Origin: Paenibacillus contaminans
GTDB taxonomy: Bacteria; Bacillota; Bacilli; Paenibacillales; NBRC-103111
Assembly (NCBI RefSeq): GCF_003285015.1
Contig: NZ_QMFB01000013.1
Location: 189,045-253,044, forward strand
Length of the DNA stretch: 64,000 nucleotides
Reading direction: 5' to 3'
In this document: positions 52,782-61,007 of the stretch, piece after piece
How positions within the stretch are numbered: the stretch's first letter is position 1
Layout of the letters: every line of letters starts with the position of its first letter
Notes under the pieces: model-generated
Database searches by the model: none
Seen by the model: the letters and a program-made list of their open reading frames with translations, nothing else
What the model was told of the DNA's origin: nothing
Program-made: the position numbers and the translations under genes

Positions 52782-53945
52782 TTAAAATTTAGGCAGTGTG
52801 ATCCAGCTTTTGCTTTTCGCCGAGTTTTCGACTGCGTCCAAAATGACTTGATTGCGGTACCCGTCCGTAAAATTCGGCGACGGGCTTTTGTTCTCCGCAA
52901 TGCCGTTCATCAGCTCATGGACGATATTGATAAACGTGTGTTCGTAACCGATAATATGTCCGGCCGGCCAATAAGCGCCCGCATAAGGATGAATGTCCTC
53001 CGTGCAGCTAATATTGCGGAAGCCTTGCTCGCCCTTCTCGTCATCCTCGACATACAATTGCAGCTGGTTCATGTTCTCCATATTCCAGCGGACCGAGCCT
53101 TTGGAGCCGTTGATTTCGAACGAGTTGCCGTTGCGGTTCCCCTTGCCGAATCGGGTCGCTTCGAACACGCCGAAGGCTCCGTTCTTAAACCGGGACATAA
53201 ACGCCACGGCATCGTCTACGTCTACCTCGCCGATTTGCTCGCCGCTAACCTCGGCATGTAAGCCTCCGCTCATTTCTCCCAAAGGACGCCGCTTGATAAA
53301 CGTGTCCATCATGCCGACGACTTCGCTCATTTCGCCGACCAAATAACGCGCCAGATCGATGGAATGCGCCATAAGATCGCCATGCGTGCCGGAGCCGCAC
53401 ACCTCTTTGCGAAGCCTCCATACGAGCGGAAACTGCGGGTCCATGATCCAGTCCTGCAAATATCGCGACCGAAAATGATAGATTTTCCCGAGCTTTCCGC
53501 TGTCGATTAGCTGCTTGGCAAACCGGATGGCCGGCACGAAACGATAATTATGACAAACCATGTGCACAACGCCGGCTTTGTTCACCGCCTCCAGCATTCG
53601 GCCCGCTTCCTCGACATTCATGGCAAGCGGTTTCTCGCATATCACGTGTTTGCCAGCCTCGGCTGCGGCAATCGCGATTTCCGCATGCAGATGATTGGTA
53701 ACGCCGATATCGATGAGATCGATGTCGTCCCTTTCAATCAGCCGACGCCAATCCGTTTCATAGGAATGCCATCCCATTCGATCCGCAGCCGCCTTGACGC
53801 CCGCTTCATCCCGCCCCACAATCGCTTGCATAACCGGCTCGACCTGCGTATTGAAGTAAAAAGGCAAGTCGCGATAAGCGTGACTATGAGCTTTCCCCAT
53901 AAACTTGTAGCCGATCATGCCGATGCGTACCTGTTGCTTGGCCAT
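52782..53945 (-). CDS. Gfo/Idh/MocA-family NAD(P)-dependent oxidoreductase
   Basis: 387 residues. N-terminal Rossmann fold with IGMIGYKFMGKAHSHAY (GxGxxG-like nucleotide site with a Tyr/Lys variation), then the family motif HVICEKPLAMN (EKP, near residue 97) and a C-terminal substrate domain with GSGTHGDLMAHSIDLARYLVG (catalytic Asp/His region, near residues 180-200). It oxidises or reduces a sugar, inositol or related polyol. It lies 21 bases before the xylose-isomerase-family gene, a pairing common in inositol and rare-sugar catabolism. GAGGTG at ten bases supports the ATG at 53945. Confidence 0.92.
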   Translation of the reverse strand: MAKQQVRIGMIGYKFMGKAHSHAYRDLPFYFNTQVEPVMQAIVGRDEAGVKAAADRMGWHSYETDWRRLIERDDIDLIDIGVTNHLHAEIAIAAAEAGKHVICEKPLAMNVEEAGRMLEAVNKAGVVHMVCHNYRFVPAIRFAKQLIDSGKLGKIYHFRSRYLQDWIMDPQFPLVWRLRKEVCGSGTHGDLMAHSIDLARYLVGEMSEVVGMMDTFIKRRPLGEMSGGLHAEVSGEQIGEVDVDDAVAFMSRFKNGAFGVFEATRFGKGNRNGNSFEINGSKGSVRWNMENMNQLQLYVEDDEKGEQGFRNISCTEDIHPYAGAYWPAGHIIGYEHTFINIVHELMNGIAENKSPSPNFTDGYRNQVILDAVENSAKSKSWITLPKF

Positions 53946-54000
53946 CGTTCGTTCACCTCATCCCCAAAGTATCGGTCCTCTTTCGAGAGAAAGGGCGACC

Positions 54001-54075
54001 TTTTCCGCACCACGCGCGACTCCCGGCGCCACGTTGCCCGGTAACATGTTGGCTGTAAAACCTCGTGCGGTCATG
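54001..54075. repeat. GC-rich hairpin repeat, copy 3
   Basis: TTTTCCGCACCACGCGCGACTC with CCCGGTAACATG, GGCTGTAAAACC and TCGTGCGG following. The stem is imperfect here, but the ends CCGCAC and GTGCGG can pair. It lies between the Gfo/Idh/MocA start and the aldolase stop, inside the operon. Confidence 0.6.
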
Positions 54076-55126
54076 AATGGCCGATCGCTTCCTCCAGCCG
54101 GCGGGCCGCCGTTTTGGCGTCATCGTCGCTGATTTGCCGGTGGAATACAAAACGCAGCGTGTGTTCGTTATACAAATAGGCGGCGACGCCCCGATGCAGC
54201 AGGCGGCGCAGCACTTCATCCGCCGCAAGCCCCGTGCCGGACACGTCGGCCATGACGATATTCGTCCGGACGGACTCAAGCTCAATAGCGACGCCTGCGA
54301 TACGCTGCGCTGCGGAAGCAAACAGTCGGGCCCGGCGATGATCCTCGGCGATCACGTCCGCCATTTCGTTCAGCCCGATCAATCCTGCCGCGGCGATGAT
54401 GTCCGCCTTATGCTGGCTGTCTCCGCCGAGCGTCCGGGCAAGGCGCGACGCTTTCCGGATAAACGCCGAAGAGCCGCATAATAAAGCGCCTTCGAGGGCG
54501 CTTATTCCCTTGTTCAAATTAAGCGCGACCGAATCGAACGTTTCCGTCAACGGACGAACCGGCGAATGCAGCGCAACCGCCGCGTTAAAAACGCGAGCTC
54601 CGTCCAAATGTACGGAAATGCCTCGCTCCTTCATCGCCGCGCAAACTTCTTCCGTATAAGCCAAAGGCAGAACTGCACCGCCGCTTGCATTATGGGTGTT
54701 TTCCAAGCAGAGCAGCTTCGTATGCGGCCGATGCGAAAAGACGGAGCGCCCGATGGCGGCGCGGATATCCGACAAATCGATCGCGCCGCGGCTCCCTTTC
54801 AACAGCTTCGGATAAATACCCGCAATGGACGCCATCCCCCAGCCTTCCGACCATGCAATATGGGAGCTTTCCTCCAAAATGACCTGATCCCCGCGATCCG
54901 CATGCGCCATGATGGCGACCAGATTCGCCATCGTGCAGGAGGGCAGCAGCAGCGCCGACTGCATACCCGTAAGCTCGCATGCCCTCAACGTCAGCGTCTC
55001 AACCGCTTCATGGCCTTTGAAGGGAACCGCGTTCAGCGCCACAGCTTGCATCGCTTCCCACATCCTGCTTGTCGGCGCCGTTCTCGCATCCGTTCCGAGA
55101 TCGATATAGCGGCCGTCGTTACTCAT
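54071..55126 (-). CDS. Threonine-aldolase-like PLP-dependent enzyme (GntG/low-specificity family)
   Basis: 351-residue fold-type-I PLP enzyme. MRT-type N-terminus with VETLTLRACELTGMQSALLLPSCTMANLVA (cofactor phosphate region), VILEESSHIAWSEGWGMASI, ENTHNASGGAVLP, HLDGARVFNA (Asp that binds the pyridine nitrogen, near residue 175) and SVALNLNKGISALEG (the expected Schiff-base Lys in NKG, near 205). It cleaves or forms beta-hydroxy amino acids with glycine or serine. The usual SKGLGAPVG is NKGISALEG here, so specificity may differ. It follows the hydantoinase-like subunit gene by 23 bases. GGAGG at ten bases supports the start. Confidence 0.88.
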   Translation of the reverse strand: MSNDGRYIDLGTDARTAPTSRMWEAMQAVALNAVPFKGHEAVETLTLRACELTGMQSALLLPSCTMANLVAIMAHADRGDQVILEESSHIAWSEGWGMASIAGIYPKLLKGSRGAIDLSDIRAAIGRSVFSHRPHTKLLCLENTHNASGGAVLPLAYTEEVCAAMKERGISVHLDGARVFNAAVALHSPVRPLTETFDSVALNLNKGISALEGALLCGSSAFIRKASRLARTLGGDSQHKADIIAAAGLIGLNEMADVIAEDHRRARLFASAAQRIAGVAIELESVRTNIVMADVSGTGLAADEVLRRLLHRGVAAYLYNEHTLRFVFHRQISDDDAKTAARRLEEAIGHS

Positions 55127-55149
55127 GGAGCCGTCCCTCCGATCGATCG

Positions 55150-57255
55150 TTAGTGAAGGTTTATGATCAAATTCAGGTGGTCGTCAACCTGAATCGTCGT
55201 GTTCGGTCCGGCCACAACGGTCGATTCCCGTTCCTCGATAACGGCCGGTCCAGGTACGGACGTGCCGGGTACGAGACGGTAGCGGTCGTACACAGCCGTT
55301 TCCGCAAACGCTTTTAGCTCGTGAAAATAAACCCGCCTATGCCCCTTCAACGCCTTAGTGCCATCCGGATCGTAACGATTGAAACGAAGCCTGGAAACTT
55401 GCTCGGGCGCAAAAGCGCGCAGCCGCAAATTGATGATTTCAAGCGATACCCCTTGCGGACAATGACCGAAAGCCGCTTCGTATTCCTTCAGGAAGGCCGC
55501 CTCCAGAACGTTCGCATCCTCATCCGCCAGCATCGCTTCCGGAAATGAAACGGCGATCTCGTAGCCTTGTCCGGCATAACGCATCTCCGCCGTACAGAGC
55601 GTTTCTATCTCTTCTTCCTTGACGCCCACTCTGAGCAGTCCTTCCGCCGCCTTCCGCCTCATATCGGCGAACAGGCTGCGCAGATAAGACCAATCCAGGC
55701 TCCCGAGGCTGCTTACATAGCTGCGTCCGAGCTCCACCATCGGCGGCGCGACAAGCATTCCCGCAGCGGAAGCGACGCCTGTTGCGGGCGGGCAAACGAT
55801 TCGGCTCAGTCCGAGCAAACGGGCAATTCCGTATGCGTGCACCGGACCGGCGCCGCCTGTCGCCACCAGGCTGAATTTGCGCGGGTCGGTTCCTTTTTCC
55901 GCGATGTGAATGCGCGCCGCAGACACCATGTTGTGGTTTACGATCTCATGAATGCCCGCTGCAGCTTCGATCACATCGATGCTGAGCGGAGAGGCCACTT
56001 TCTGTGCGATCGCCTTTTCGGCGAGCTCGACGCTCAGCTTCATATCGCCGCCCAAGAAGTAATCGGGGTCCAAATAACCAAGCAGCAAATCCGCATCCGT
56101 AACTACCGGGTTCTCCCCGCCGAGCTTATAGCAAGCCGGTCCCGGGACGGAGCCTGCGCTTTCCGGCCCGATCTTCAGCATGTTCATATTGTCCAGGTGC
56201 GCGATGCTTCCGCCGCCTGCGCCGATTTCGATCATTTCCATAACCGGTATGCGCAGCTGCACGCCGCTTCCCTTCTTGAACCGCTGCAGTCTGGCGGCTT
56301 CGAACTCGTACACCCGGTTCGGGCTGCCGTCCCGGACAAGACACATCTTGGCCGTGGTGCCGCCCATATCGAACGCGATGATGTCGCTTTCGCCGGCCAT
56401 TCTGCCGTGAAAAGCCGCTGCAATGACGCCCGCGGCCGGCCCCGATTCGATCAGACGAATCGGATAAGCAGCGGCGGATTCCGCATCGGTCAAGCCGCCG
56501 TTGGACATGACGACGTTCACCGAAGCGTCCGTGCCGTATGCGGCCAGGCTTTGCTCCTGCTTGGCGATATACGTGCGAAGCAGCGGTTTTACGTAAGCGT
56601 TGGCGATCGTCGTAGAGAAGCGTTCCAGCTCGCGTATTTCAGGTGCGACGTCCGAGGAAAGGCTGACGGAAACGCCGGGCATTTCCTCCAGCAAAATTTG
56701 CTCCGCCAGCTTCTCGTGCGTTGGGTTACGATAGCTGTTCAGGAAAGCGATGGCGACGGAAGTGATACCTTGTTCCTTAAAAAGCGCAGCCGCTTGACGA
56801 ACATCCTCTTCATGAAAAGGAACAAGCACGCCGCCTTCGCTGTCCAGCCGCTCCCTGACCTCCCGCCGCAAATATCGGGGAACGAGCGGCTCCATCTTTT
56901 TGAGAAACAGGTCGAAAATGTCGAACCGCATTTCATTGCCGATCTCGATGACGTCACGATACCCTTCCGTCGTAATCAGACCGGTCGGCACGCCTTTGCG
57001 CTCGATCATCGTGTTGGCGATCAGCGTCGTGCCGTGAATAAACGTCTCCACATCCTTCAGCTCGAGCCCGTACTGCTTCGCCATCTGGTCCAACCCGTTA
57101 AAAATCGCGCGGCTCGGATCGTCCGGCGTCGTCAAAATTTTGCCGGTCAGAACTGTTCCGCTCTCTTTGTCAAGCATTGTCAGATCGGTAAACGTCCCCC
57201 CGACATCCGAGCCTACCATCCATTTCCGCGCCTTATCCTTCGTACCGATAGACAT
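55150..57255 (-). CDS. hyuA: Hydantoinase/oxoprolinase subunit A
   Basis: About 701 residues from the ATG at 57255 (AAGGAGG ten bases upstream; the frame is open to 57279). ATP-dependent N-methylhydantoinase/5-oxoprolinase/acetone-carboxylase-type A subunit: VGSDVGGTFTDLTMLD near the start (ASKHA-type phosphate loop), FIHGTTLIANTMIERKG near 75, IIAFDMGGTTAKMCLV near 285 and LVATGGAGPVHAYGIARLLG near 465. It works with subunit B, whose stop overlaps this start by about 23 bases. Substrates of the family include 5-oxoproline, hydantoins and related cyclic amides. Coupling to a beta-hydroxy-amino-acid aldolase is unusual and points to an amino-acid-derived lactam. Confidence 0.92.
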   Translation of the reverse strand: MSIGTKDKARKWMVGSDVGGTFTDLTMLDKESGTVLTGKILTTPDDPSRAIFNGLDQMAKQYGLELKDVETFIHGTTLIANTMIERKGVPTGLITTEGYRDVIEIGNEMRFDIFDLFLKKMEPLVPRYLRREVRERLDSEGGVLVPFHEEDVRQAAALFKEQGITSVAIAFLNSYRNPTHEKLAEQILLEEMPGVSVSLSSDVAPEIRELERFSTTIANAYVKPLLRTYIAKQEQSLAAYGTDASVNVVMSNGGLTDAESAAAYPIRLIESGPAAGVIAAAFHGRMAGESDIIAFDMGGTTAKMCLVRDGSPNRVYEFEAARLQRFKKGSGVQLRIPVMEMIEIGAGGGSIAHLDNMNMLKIGPESAGSVPGPACYKLGGENPVVTDADLLLGYLDPDYFLGGDMKLSVELAEKAIAQKVASPLSIDVIEAAAGIHEIVNHNMVSAARIHIAEKGTDPRKFSLVATGGAGPVHAYGIARLLGLSRIVCPPATGVASAAGMLVAPPMVELGRSYVSSLGSLDWSYLRSLFADMRRKAAEGLLRVGVKEEEIETLCTAEMRYAGQGYEIAVSFPEAMLADEDANVLEAAFLKEYEAAFGHCPQGVSLEIINLRLRAFAPEQVSRLRFNRYDPDGTKALKGHRRVYFHELKAFAETAVYDRYRLVPGTSVPGPAVIEERESTVVAGPNTTIQVDDHLNLIINLH

Positions 57256-58888
57256 GGGCTGCAGCCTCCTTCGAAACAAATTCGTTCAGCAAATCTTTCT
57301 CGATAAGCTGCTTATGGCGTTCCAGCGGATTTCCGAAGCCGCCGCCGCCGGAATACTGCAGGCGGATTTTATCGCCCGGCCGCACCTGGTTTCGGCCTTT
57401 TAGGGACCCAGCCAGCTCCCCGTTTACGGCCGCATGAGCAGCGCCCCCCGACTCGCCGCCTGCCGTTCCCGCTGCCGGGTGGTTAACGCGGTCGAACATC
57501 AGCGACATCTGAACCGGACTGTCGCCGCGAATTTCAAGCTCGATCACCTGGCCTAGCCCGCCACGGAACTTGCCTGCCCCGCCGGAATCCTGCAGCAGCT
57601 CCTTCCGCCATATGACGAGGGGAGAAACCGCTTCTGTGATTTCCATCGAACCGACGCTGACGTTGGAAGGAAAGCTCGTGCAGCTAAGTCCGTCGTCCGT
57701 CGGCCTTGCGCCCATGCCGCCGCAAATCGTCAACACGGCCGAGTACGGCCTGCCCTGCCAGCTGCCGTTGAAAATCGTATACTGCTGCGGCGCGCTTCCC
57801 GAATCGGCGATGATCGCATCCGGAATCGCTTTGGCCAGCGCGCCGTAAACGACGCAGGAGAGGAAGTGGCCCACCAGATGTCTGCCGTTCACCGGTGCGG
57901 GAAAGAGCGGATTCAGCACGCAACCTTCGGGCGCGACTACCGTAAACGGGCGGTAAGAGCCCTCATTGCGCGGAGTCAGCGGATCGATGGCGCATTTGAC
58001 CGGGAAACATGTATAAGCGTGCGTATAGTTGTAAGGGACGTTGATCGCGTGGCCGATTTGCGGCGACGATCCCGTGAAATCGATCACCATCGTATCCCCG
58101 GATACCGTAACTTTTACCTTCAACAGGATCGGCTCGCCGTCGTAGCCGTCCGTGTGCATTTCATGGCTGTACTCCCCGTCCGGAATGGCCGTGACGGCTT
58201 TGCGCATCGCGCGCTCCGCTTTATCCTGTATTTCACGGGATATCGGGGAAATGTCCGCGATGCCGTTCTCCTCCAGCAGCTCGATCAAAAGCGCCGATCC
58301 CGCCCGCCCCGCCGCGATCTGCGCATGAATGTCGCCCAGCACCTCGTCCGGAACGCGTACGTTGCCGCGCAAAATCCGGATCAGGTCCTCGTTCGGCCGG
58401 CCTTCCTTGTAGAGGAACAGCGGCGGAATGTTAATGCCTTCCTCATACACCTCTCTGCCGTCGGAAGCCCAACCGCTGCCGCCCATATCCGCCATATGGG
58501 CGATACTGCCGGAGAAGCCGACAAGCTTATCCCGGTAAAAAATCGGAATGACACAGGTGATGTCAAGCAGGTGGCCGGATGCAATCCACGGATCGTTCGT
58601 GATGACGACGTCGCCCGGCCGCCAGGCTTGCTTCGGATAAATGTGCAGGATGCTTTTCAGTGCGCGCGACATGACGCCGTTAAAGGAAGGAATGCCGATC
58701 GTATTCTCGGCCACCGTGTCGCCGTTCTCATCGAACAGTACGCAGGAATAGTCGTTCGATTCCCGCACCGTCGGCGAGAAGGATGTTCGCTTTAAAATCG
58801 TTGCCGTCTCGTCGGCGATGGCGATCAGGCGGGTCCATAAAATTTCCAGCGTGATCGGATCGATTCGGTTTGCTTCAATTTTCGGCAT
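57233..58888 (-). CDS. hyuB: Hydantoinase/oxoprolinase subunit B
   Basis: 551 residues. B subunit of the ATP-dependent lactamase family: DPITLEILWTRLIAIADE near the start, RESNDYSCVLFDENGDTVAE, the NDPWIASGHLLDIT motif (near residue 97) and SIAHMADMGGSG (near 127), with a Gly-rich C-terminus (GGAGKFRGGLGQ, SGGGGFGNP). First gene of a five-gene minus-strand operon, preceded by GGGGGG at about ten bases and by a well-spaced promoter. Together with subunit A it should open a cyclic amide at the expense of ATP; the ligand is not deducible. Confidence 0.93.
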   Translation of the reverse strand: MPKIEANRIDPITLEILWTRLIAIADETATILKRTSFSPTVRESNDYSCVLFDENGDTVAENTIGIPSFNGVMSRALKSILHIYPKQAWRPGDVVITNDPWIASGHLLDITCVIPIFYRDKLVGFSGSIAHMADMGGSGWASDGREVYEEGINIPPLFLYKEGRPNEDLIRILRGNVRVPDEVLGDIHAQIAAGRAGSALLIELLEENGIADISPISREIQDKAERAMRKAVTAIPDGEYSHEMHTDGYDGEPILLKVKVTVSGDTMVIDFTGSSPQIGHAINVPYNYTHAYTCFPVKCAIDPLTPRNEGSYRPFTVVAPEGCVLNPLFPAPVNGRHLVGHFLSCVVYGALAKAIPDAIIADSGSAPQQYTIFNGSWQGRPYSAVLTICGGMGARPTDDGLSCTSFPSNVSVGSMEITEAVSPLVIWRKELLQDSGGAGKFRGGLGQVIELEIRGDSPVQMSLMFDRVNHPAAGTAGGESGGAAHAAVNGELAGSLKGRNQVRPGDKIRLQYSGGGGFGNPLERHKQLIEKDLLNEFVSKEAAAHVYRYEG

Positions 58889-58963
58889 TGTGACTTGCCC
58901 CCCAGCATGTATGGTTTATGACCCTGCACCCTCATTCTAGAATTGACAGCGGGTAGCGTCCAA

Positions 58964-58992
58964 TATATATTAGTCATTACAGATATAATCAA
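58964..58992 (-). promoter_or_regulatory. Promoter of the hyuBA operon
   Basis: Minus-strand -35 TTGATT (58992-58987), 17-base spacer, -10 TATATA (58969-58964), in the divergent gap shared with the LysR gene. The gap is AT-rich with several T-N11-A arrangements, so LysR sites are expected here but none can be fixed. Confidence 0.55.
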
Positions 58993-59079
58993 AATGGAAT
59001 ATCGTATTATATATAAATCTCTTATTTAACAACGCAAATAAACGATTATTGAAATAACCGTTTAGGAATGGTGAAGCAC

Positions 59080-59991
59080 ATGCAAATTCAATTATTGCAA
59101 TACTTTCAATGCATCGCCAGACTCGGAAATTTCACCAAAGCGGCGCAGGAGCTTCATATCGCGCAGCCTGCGCTGAGCAAGCAAATGGCAAGGCTCGAGA
59201 GCGAAATCGGCGCCGAGCTTTTCGTACGGACAGGCCGGGGCATCAAGCTGACGGAAGCGGGAAGTATGCTTCTTTTTCATTGCGAGCGGATTTTGGCGGA
59301 TTGGGAGATGGCCAGCCGGAGCATCAAGGATTTGGGACTTTCCGGACGCGGCTACGTGCGGCTGGCCATGTACCCGACGTTCGTGTGGTATTTGCTTCCG
59401 CAATTTTTGCCGGGGTTCGTACGCAGTAACGATTCGATCGATTTGGAAATCGAGCAAGGGTTGAATGAAACCGTTCTGGACTGGGTGATCGGACATCATA
59501 TGGAAGCGGGCATCGTAACCGCTCCCGTCTCACACCCGCAATTACGCGAGCTCCCGCTGCATGTCGAGGAATTCGGCTTATTAATCCCCGCCGGCCATCC
59601 ATGGTCCGGCAGAGATTGCGTCCCCCTTGTCGAGCTTCATCAGCAGCCTCTGATCCTCTCTACCATGAATCGGTGGTACGAGAGCTTTATCCTGCCGATC
59701 TTCACGCAGTTGGCTATCCAGCCTCAGGTTCGACTCGTCGTTCATCAGTACGATGTCATCAAGGAGCTCGTCCGCGCCAACCTCGGAGTCGCGCTGGTGC
59801 CGGTCAACGCTTACCGGATGTGGCAAAAAAACGAGGCAAGCATCGGCAGCGAACTGCTCATCGTCCCGATCGATCCGCCGCTGCAGCGGCAGCTGCTCTG
59901 GATCGAGCGGCAGGACCGAGCCCGCTCCGGCGCTTGCCAACAATTTTTGGACTATATGTTAGCCTATATTAGCGCTATGGAGCAAGGATAA
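59080..59991 (+). CDS. LysR-family transcriptional regulator
   Basis: About 303 residues from the ATG at 59080 (GGTGA six bases upstream; an earlier ATG at 59068 has a poorly placed AGGA). Winged HTH at residues 1-60 (FTKAAQELHIAQPALSKQMARLESEIGAELF) and a periplasmic-binding-protein-like effector domain after about residue 88. Divergent from hyuB with a 190-base gap, so probably the activator of the hyuBA-aldolase-oxidoreductase-isomerase operon, with the substrate or an intermediate as co-inducer. The stop codon (59989-59991) lies inside the first bases of a structured repeat, so the last residues (EQG) come from the repeat. Confidence 0.93.
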   Translation: MQIQLLQYFQCIARLGNFTKAAQELHIAQPALSKQMARLESEIGAELFVRTGRGIKLTEAGSMLLFHCERILADWEMASRSIKDLGLSGRGYVRLAMYPTFVWYLLPQFLPGFVRSNDSIDLEIEQGLNETVLDWVIGHHMEAGIVTAPVSHPQLRELPLHVEEFGLLIPAGHPWSGRDCVPLVELHQQPLILSTMNRWYESFILPIFTQLAIQPQVRLVVHQYDVIKELVRANLGVALVPVNAYRMWQKNEASIGSELLIVPIDPPLQRQLLWIERQDRARSGACQQFLDYMLAYISAMEQG

Positions 59992-60111
59992 ACGGCTTCG
60001 CCGTCCTAAACGCTTTCGAAGAAAGCGACTTCGTAAGCATAAGCTTAAAGGACGAACGCGTTTACCGGGAATTGGAACAATCAGTGGAGGATATACTTTC
60101 TGACAATTTAA
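59983..60111. repeat. Terminator-associated structured repeat, copy 5
   Basis: CAAGGATAAACGGC start, hairpin ACGGC-TTC-GCCGT, internal CGCTTTC-GAA-GAAAGCG (60011-60027), CGCGTTTACC, and a diverged distal stem AATTG (60070-60074)/CAATT (60104-60108). It overlaps the LysR stop codon on the left and a terminator on the right. Confidence 0.75.
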
Positions 60112-60139
60112 GAAAAACCGTCCGAAAATCACGGACGGT
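60112..60139 (-). terminator. Hairpin terminator facing the minus strand
   Basis: Perfect 8-bp stem ACCGTCCG (60117-60124)/CGGACGGT (60132-60139) with a 7-base loop. The T5 run is on the minus-strand side, although no minus-strand gene ends nearby. It may catch read-through from 61008 or serve LysR weakly in the other direction. Confidence 0.65.
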
Positions 60140-60235
60140 CCTTTGGTGCAAGGCGATACGTTTGCGCTTGGGGGAGGTAGTGGTTCGGGGCGTCAAGGCA
60201 GGAAGAATGGGGCGAACGAGCCCTAACTGGAAAAT

Positions 60236-60455
60236 ATACAGCTAAATTTGGGTAAAAGGCGGAAAAAAGCTGTTTAGCTGGAAAAACTACAGGTAATTTT
60301 CGGCATTTCCCCGTATTGTGAAGATTTCGGTCCGATTAGCTGTAGGTTTTCCATTAAGATCTGCGAATCAAGCAAAACTCCGAAAAATAACTGTATGTTT
60401 TCCATTAAGAGCATCGGCGGATCCAGCCCTACTCCCCCAAATAGCAGCAGGCTCG
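60236..60455. repeat. Cluster of imperfect TAGCTGTAG-TTTTCCA motifs
   Basis: Two copies in reverse-complement form (CTGGAAAATATACAGCTAA at 60230-60250; AGCTGGAAAAACTACAGGTAA near 60272) and three forward (near 60335, 60388 and, weaker, 60435), spaced 35-65 bases. Confidence 0.55.
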
Positions 60456-60580
60456 GTTTTCCCTTTCAACAGGCGGCAGCTGGCGTGCACGTTTTGTCAA
60501 TCTACGGTTCTAAGCGATCGAGGGTCTGCTGCCGCTTCATCTGACAACTTGCCCATCCTCGCTCGTTGCTTACATGCGCC

Positions 60581-60715
60581 GGAGTCCGATTTTGCCCATT
60601 TGTAATCGAGTACGGCCTCCTTTCCCCGCCTGTATTCCGGAAACGCCTGCTTGCTGCGGGTATTTTAATCGGCACACCGGTAAATCCGTTTTCCAAGCCG
60701 GCAAAATCGGACTCC
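60581..60715. repeat. Perfect 16-bp inverted repeat, arms 103 bases apart
   Basis: GGAGTCCGATTTTGCC at 60581-60596 and its exact reverse complement at 60700-60715. No gene lies between the arms. It could be the ends of a degraded mobile element or a long hairpin. Confidence 0.6.
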
Positions 60716-60846
60716 AGCGTAAGGCCAACCTTGATTCCTTGTTCCATGTGGGTTATTTCGGACTACAGCTTTTGGAGAGCCTTAATTGCAGCGTAGGCAT
60801 AAAGGGCTTTTTAGTCCTTTAAAGTACTGGCGTGTTTACTTTATCT

Positions 60847-60983
60847 ACAAGGACAAACGGCTTCGCCGTCCTAAACACTTTCGAAGAAAGCGACTTCGTA
60901 AGCATATGCTAAAGGATAGGCGCGTTTACCGGTGAAATATCAGACTTAAGTAATTATGAAACATATAATACTGATATTTTAAG
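60847..60983. repeat. Terminator-associated structured repeat, copy 6
   Basis: ACAAGGACAAACGGC start, internal CTTTC-GAA-GAAAG hairpin, GCGCGTTTACCGGTG, and a perfect distal stem AAATATCAG (60935-60943)/CTGATATTT (60971-60979). It ends 25 bases from the stop of the ceramidase-fold gene. Confidence 0.75.
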
Positions 60984-61007
60984 GAAAACCGGCTGCATTC
61001 CCGACTG

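Larger units (their letters stand above)
59992..61007. other. Intergenic region rich in repeats
   Basis: 1016 bases without a supported gene. It contains two structured repeats (59983-60111, 60847-60983) and a terminator hairpin. A cluster of about five imperfect TAGCTGTAG-TTTTCCA motifs in both orientations lies at 60236-60455. A perfect 16-bp inverted repeat has arms at 60581-60596 and 60700-60715. Frames of 75-95 codons here have no family features. Confidence 0.6.

Noticed and set aside
57233..57403. Plus-strand frame at 57140-57403
   Set aside because: It overlaps the hyuB/hyuA junction antisense and has no coding support.
60847..60983. Group II intron or riboswitch
   Set aside because: The terminator-side location recalls group IIC introns, but there is no domain V-like sequence or reverse transcriptase, and the elements lie 3' of genes rather than in leaders.
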